Source: Actinomycetes bacterium (GTDB lineage Bacteria > Actinomycetota > Actinomycetes > Actinomycetales > Demequinaceae). Taken from it: a stretch of 7,537 nucleotides of DNA. Shown here one piece after another: positions 6,308-7,537 of the stretch. Position 1 is the stretch's first letter; every line of letters begins with the position of its first letter. The notes below the pieces were generated by a model. It saw only the letters and a list, made by a program, of their open reading frames with translations, did no database searches and was not told the origin of the DNA. Both the position numbers and the translations under genes were made by a program. The stretch spans positions 1-7,537 of the forward strand of contig JAEYYZ010000202.1 of assembly GCA_023428185.1 (NCBI GenBank). Reading direction: 5' to 3'.

Positions 6308-6353
6308 GGCGAGGCCAGCCGGGCGGCGCGCACGCGCCCTAGCCAGCCTCGCC
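6308..6353. repeat. GC-rich inverted repeat downstream of the membrane gene
   Basis: GGCGAGGC (6308-6315) pairs with GCCTCGCC (6346-6353). Between them GGCGC (6325-6329) can pair with GCGCC (6334-6338) across a four-base loop. It starts about 30 bases after the stop of the minus-strand membrane gene. There is no T-run, so any terminator role would not be of the classical type. Confidence 0.4.
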
Positions 6354-6383
6354 AAACTCTATGGACTTGCAGCCTTACCTGGG

Positions 6384-6977
6384 CTAGAGCCCCGGAACGC
6401 CGGGGATGGACGGAACAGTGTGGAGGATTCCGGAGGCCAAGTAGACGGCCAAGGCCACGGCACCAATGGCACCCACAGAGCCGGAGAACAACTCGCGGCG
6501 CCGCGCCGCCATGTGCGGGGCGCACGCCCTCGAGGCAACCCCTGCGAGCGCTCCGGGAACAAACACACCCAGTACCGCCGCCCAACCAATGCCCGGGGTG
6601 TACCCGCCGTATGCGCCGGTCGCGATCCACGTGAACCCCAGTGCCACCACCGCTGCGAAGATCACTGACCACACGCCGAACGTCACGTCCACTGTGGATT
6701 CCGGGCGGCCCCTGCGAGCGGCACCAGCGTCCAAGCGGCGGCCCAACCAAAAGCTCAGCGTCACGGCGCCCACACCCATCACCAACGCGGCAATCATCAC
6801 CATGGCGAACTGCGTGGACAGGGAGGCCGCAAGGTCCCCACCCTTACCAAGCATGGAGATGGCAGGCCCGGCGAGGAAGGCAAAGCCCACGCCGTAGATG
6901 ATCGCGTACGCGCAGCTGGTTGCCCACGCGCCGCGCGCTGTGTGCAACTGGACCGGCTCTACTACGCAGGTGCTCAT
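6384..6977 (-). CDS. Unrecognised multi-pass membrane protein
   Basis: A 197-residue protein that I cannot assign to a family. Five hydrophobic segments are likely at about 18-42, 57-79, 101-123, 129-149 and 164-186. Basic clusters (GRRLDAGAARRGR at 79-91; HMAARRRE at 155-162) mark the second and fourth connecting loops as cytoplasmic. The short C-terminus is rich in glycine and proline (PSIPGVPGL). Three cysteines occur near the helices (4, 22, 152), with no metal-binding motif. The start is ATG at 6977, preceded by GGGAG six bases away on the minus strand; a TTG fifteen bases upstream in the same frame is less likely. It lies 241 bases upstream of tadA on the same strand but is separated by structured DNA, so co-transcription is uncertain. 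It is not the CpaE/Ssd-like gene expected at this place: there is no nucleotide-binding motif. Confidence 0.8.
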   Translation of the reverse strand: MSTCVVEPVQLHTARGAWATSCAYAIIYGVGFAFLAGPAISMLGKGGDLAASLSTQFAMVMIAALVMGVGAVTLSFWLGRRLDAGAARRGRPESTVDVTFGVWSVIFAAVVALGFTWIATGAYGGYTPGIGWAAVLGVFVPGALAGVASRACAPHMAARRRELFSGSVGAIGAVALAVYLASGILHTVPSIPGVPGL

Positions 6978-6983
6978 GGCCTT

Positions 6984-6988
6984 CTCCC
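6984..6988 (-). promoter_or_regulatory. Ribosome binding site of the membrane gene
   Basis: Minus-strand GGGAG, within GAGGGAGAAGG, stands six bases before the ATG at 6977 and favours that codon over the TTG at 6992. Confidence 0.7.
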
Positions 6989-7006
6989 TCAACTGTCACG
7001 GCTTGT

Positions 7007-7040
7007 TGCCGATGCCAAAATCGTGTCAGGCATCAAGGCA
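7007..7040 (-). promoter_or_regulatory. Stem-loop in the leader of the membrane gene
   Basis: On the minus strand TGCC-TT-GATGCC pairs with GGCATC-GGCA: ten base pairs with a two-base bulge around a twelve-base loop (TGACACGATTTT). It ends about 29 bases before the ATG at 6977. It could be an operator or an RNA leader hairpin. No ligand-binding class is recognisable. Confidence 0.4.
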
Positions 7041-7084
7041 CTCCAGCCCACGCAGGGTGCTCGAAACCGTTCTCCAAGGCCCCA

Positions 7085-7100
7085 CGTGAGCGATGTCACA
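7085..7100. promoter_or_regulatory. Crp/GlxR-like binding site
   Basis: The minus strand reads TGTGACATCGCTCACG, matching nine of the ten fixed positions of the Crp-family palindrome TGTGA-n6-TCACA. GlxR/Crp regulators of actinobacteria use nearly the same motif and often act on carbon metabolism and cell-surface genes. The site lies 108 bases before the membrane gene start and about 160 before the divergent SRAP gene. Its position suits control of the membrane gene better. This rests on motif matching only. Confidence 0.4.
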
Positions 7101-7139
7101 ACGGCCGCATTTTGTCCGGTTTGCTTGGCTTTCACGCAC

Positions 7140-7165
7140 AAAAAATGGGTCCCGGGTCCTGGGAC
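7140..7165 (-). terminator. Terminator-like hairpin upstream of the membrane gene
   Basis: On the minus strand GTCCC (7165-7161) and GGGAC (7153-7149) form a five-base-pair stem around a seven-base loop, followed by CCA and then six T (7145-7140). A second hairpin, ACACGG with CCGTGT (7164-7179, four-base loop), lies immediately before it on that strand. No minus-strand gene is seen between it and the SRAP start, so it would end either antisense transcripts from the SRAP gene or a leader transcript reaching the membrane gene. Confidence 0.4.
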
Positions 7166-7228
7166 ACGGCCCCCCGTGTGACCTCCCCGACACCAAAGGC
7201 ACCCCCACGGAGTGGCCTTTCCGACACG

Positions 7229-7256
7229 GTGACGTGGCTCACAAAAACGGCACAAT
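7229..7256 (+). promoter_or_regulatory. Candidate promoter of the SRAP gene, possibly leaderless
   Basis: GTGACG (7229-7234) and CACAAT (7251-7256), 16 bases apart, resemble -35 and -10 elements. The -10 ends six bases before the ATG at 7263, which would place the transcription start at the start codon. Upstream G-rich bases stand too close to the ATG to serve as a ribosome site. Leaderless genes are common in actinobacteria. This is inference. Confidence 0.35.
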
Positions 7257-7262
7257 GGGGGT

Positions 7263-7537
7263 ATGTGCGGCCGTTACGCGAACTTTCTTGCGGAGCAAGA
7301 CCTCATCGACGCCTTCTCCATCGCGTCGGTTGCCGACGAGGCGAGGCTCATTCCACCCCGCTACAACATCGGCCCCACCCAACTGGTGCAGATAGTCAGG
7401 CCCCGCAAAGACGACGCCGACGCACGTGAACTCGCCACCGCCAGGTGGGGTCTCATCCCCAGTTGGGCCAAGGATCCCGGCATTGGCGTCAAGATGTTCA
7501 ACGCCAGGGTGGAGACCATTGCGGAGAAGCCCTCATT
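7263..7537 (+). CDS. SRAP (YedK/HMCES) abasic-site-binding protein, 5' part
   Basis: The first 91 residues of an SOS-response-associated peptidase family protein; the gene runs off the window end without a stop. Family members bind single-stranded DNA at abasic sites and form a thiazolidine cross-link through the N-terminal cysteine, which is exposed once the initiator methionine is removed. The sequence begins MCGRY (cysteine 2, the catalytic residue). RYNIGPTQ at 33-40 and RWGLIPSWAK at 61-70 follow, then NARVET (80-85), which holds the conserved active-site asparagine. The family's active-site glutamate and histidine lie further on and are out of view. The start is certain because the cysteine must be residue 2. 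It is transcribed divergently from the membrane gene, with 285 bases between them. No LexA-type box is visible upstream, so SOS control is not shown. Confidence 0.96.
   Translation, partial: MCGRYANFLAEQDLIDAFSIASVADEARLIPPRYNIGPTQLVQIVRPRKDDADARELATARWGLIPSWAKDPGIGVKMFNARVETIAEKPS

Noticed and set aside
6164..6355. A 63-codon minus-strand open frame with a TTG start ahead of tadA, possibly a remnant of a CpaE-like gene.
   Set aside because: No ribosome site, no recognisable motif (no Walker or ParA pattern), and it runs through the inverted repeats, which explain the sequence better. It stays a weak possibility only.
6466..6897. A 143-codon proline-rich plus-strand frame opposite the membrane gene.
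   Set aside because: The minus strand has a good ribosome site and five hydrophobic helices; the plus-strand frame is a low-complexity mirror of those.
7058..7075. Sequence TCGAAACCGTTCT upstream of the SRAP gene as a LexA/SOS box.
   Set aside because: The half-sites are separated by two bases instead of four and the left half is GAAA rather than GAAC, so it does not match the GAACnnnnGTTC motif of actinobacterial LexA.
1..7537. A mobile element, phage region or CRISPR array.
   Set aside because: No transposase, integrase, terminal repeats, tRNA attachment site or regularly spaced repeats are visible; all gene contents are ordinary chromosomal functions.

Overview
The window reads as chromosomal DNA of a high-GC Gram-positive bacterium (Actinomycetota, most likely Micrococcales). 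Grounds: GC-rich coding bias, frequent GTG starts, start/stop overlaps, and a Tad pilus cluster whose ATPase and pilin-like protein resemble the actinobacterial versions. I do not name a genus. No mobile element, CRISPR array, tRNA or rRNA gene is visible. Layout: (1) positions 1-1412, plus strand: the 3' end of one CUT1-type sugar ABC permease and a complete partner permease, closed by a strong hairpin terminator. (2) positions 1575-6142, minus strand: a tightly packed seven-gene Tad (tight adherence / type IVc pilus) operon in transcription order tadA ATPase, tadB, tadC, Flp-like small pilin, tadE-like, second tadE-like, tadG-like. Six of the seven genes overlap their upstream neighbour or follow it closely, so they are probably one transcript. 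(3) positions 6143-6383: a 241-base gap before tadA with unusually dense inverted repeats and one perfect DnaA-box 9-mer. (4) positions 6384-6977, minus strand: an unrecognised five-helix membrane protein. (5) positions 6978-7262: a divergent intergenic region with a Crp/GlxR-like site, a terminator-like hairpin facing the membrane gene and a leader stem-loop. (6) positions 7263-7537, plus strand: the 5' end of an SRAP (YedK/HMCES) protein, which shields abasic sites in DNA. How the genes work together: the two permeases would form the membrane channel of one sugar importer; its binding protein must lie outside the window. The Tad genes supply the assembly motor (TadA), its inner-membrane platform (TadB, TadC), a candidate major pilin and three minor pseudopilin-like proteins. 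A prepilin peptidase and a CpaE/TadZ-like localisation ATPase are absent here. The membrane gene and the SRAP gene have no evident link to the pilus. I found no clearly new system. The points most worth checking are the pilin-like protein without the usual glutamate after its cleavage glycine, the structured DNA upstream of tadA, and the possible attenuator/Crp-type control upstream of the membrane gene.
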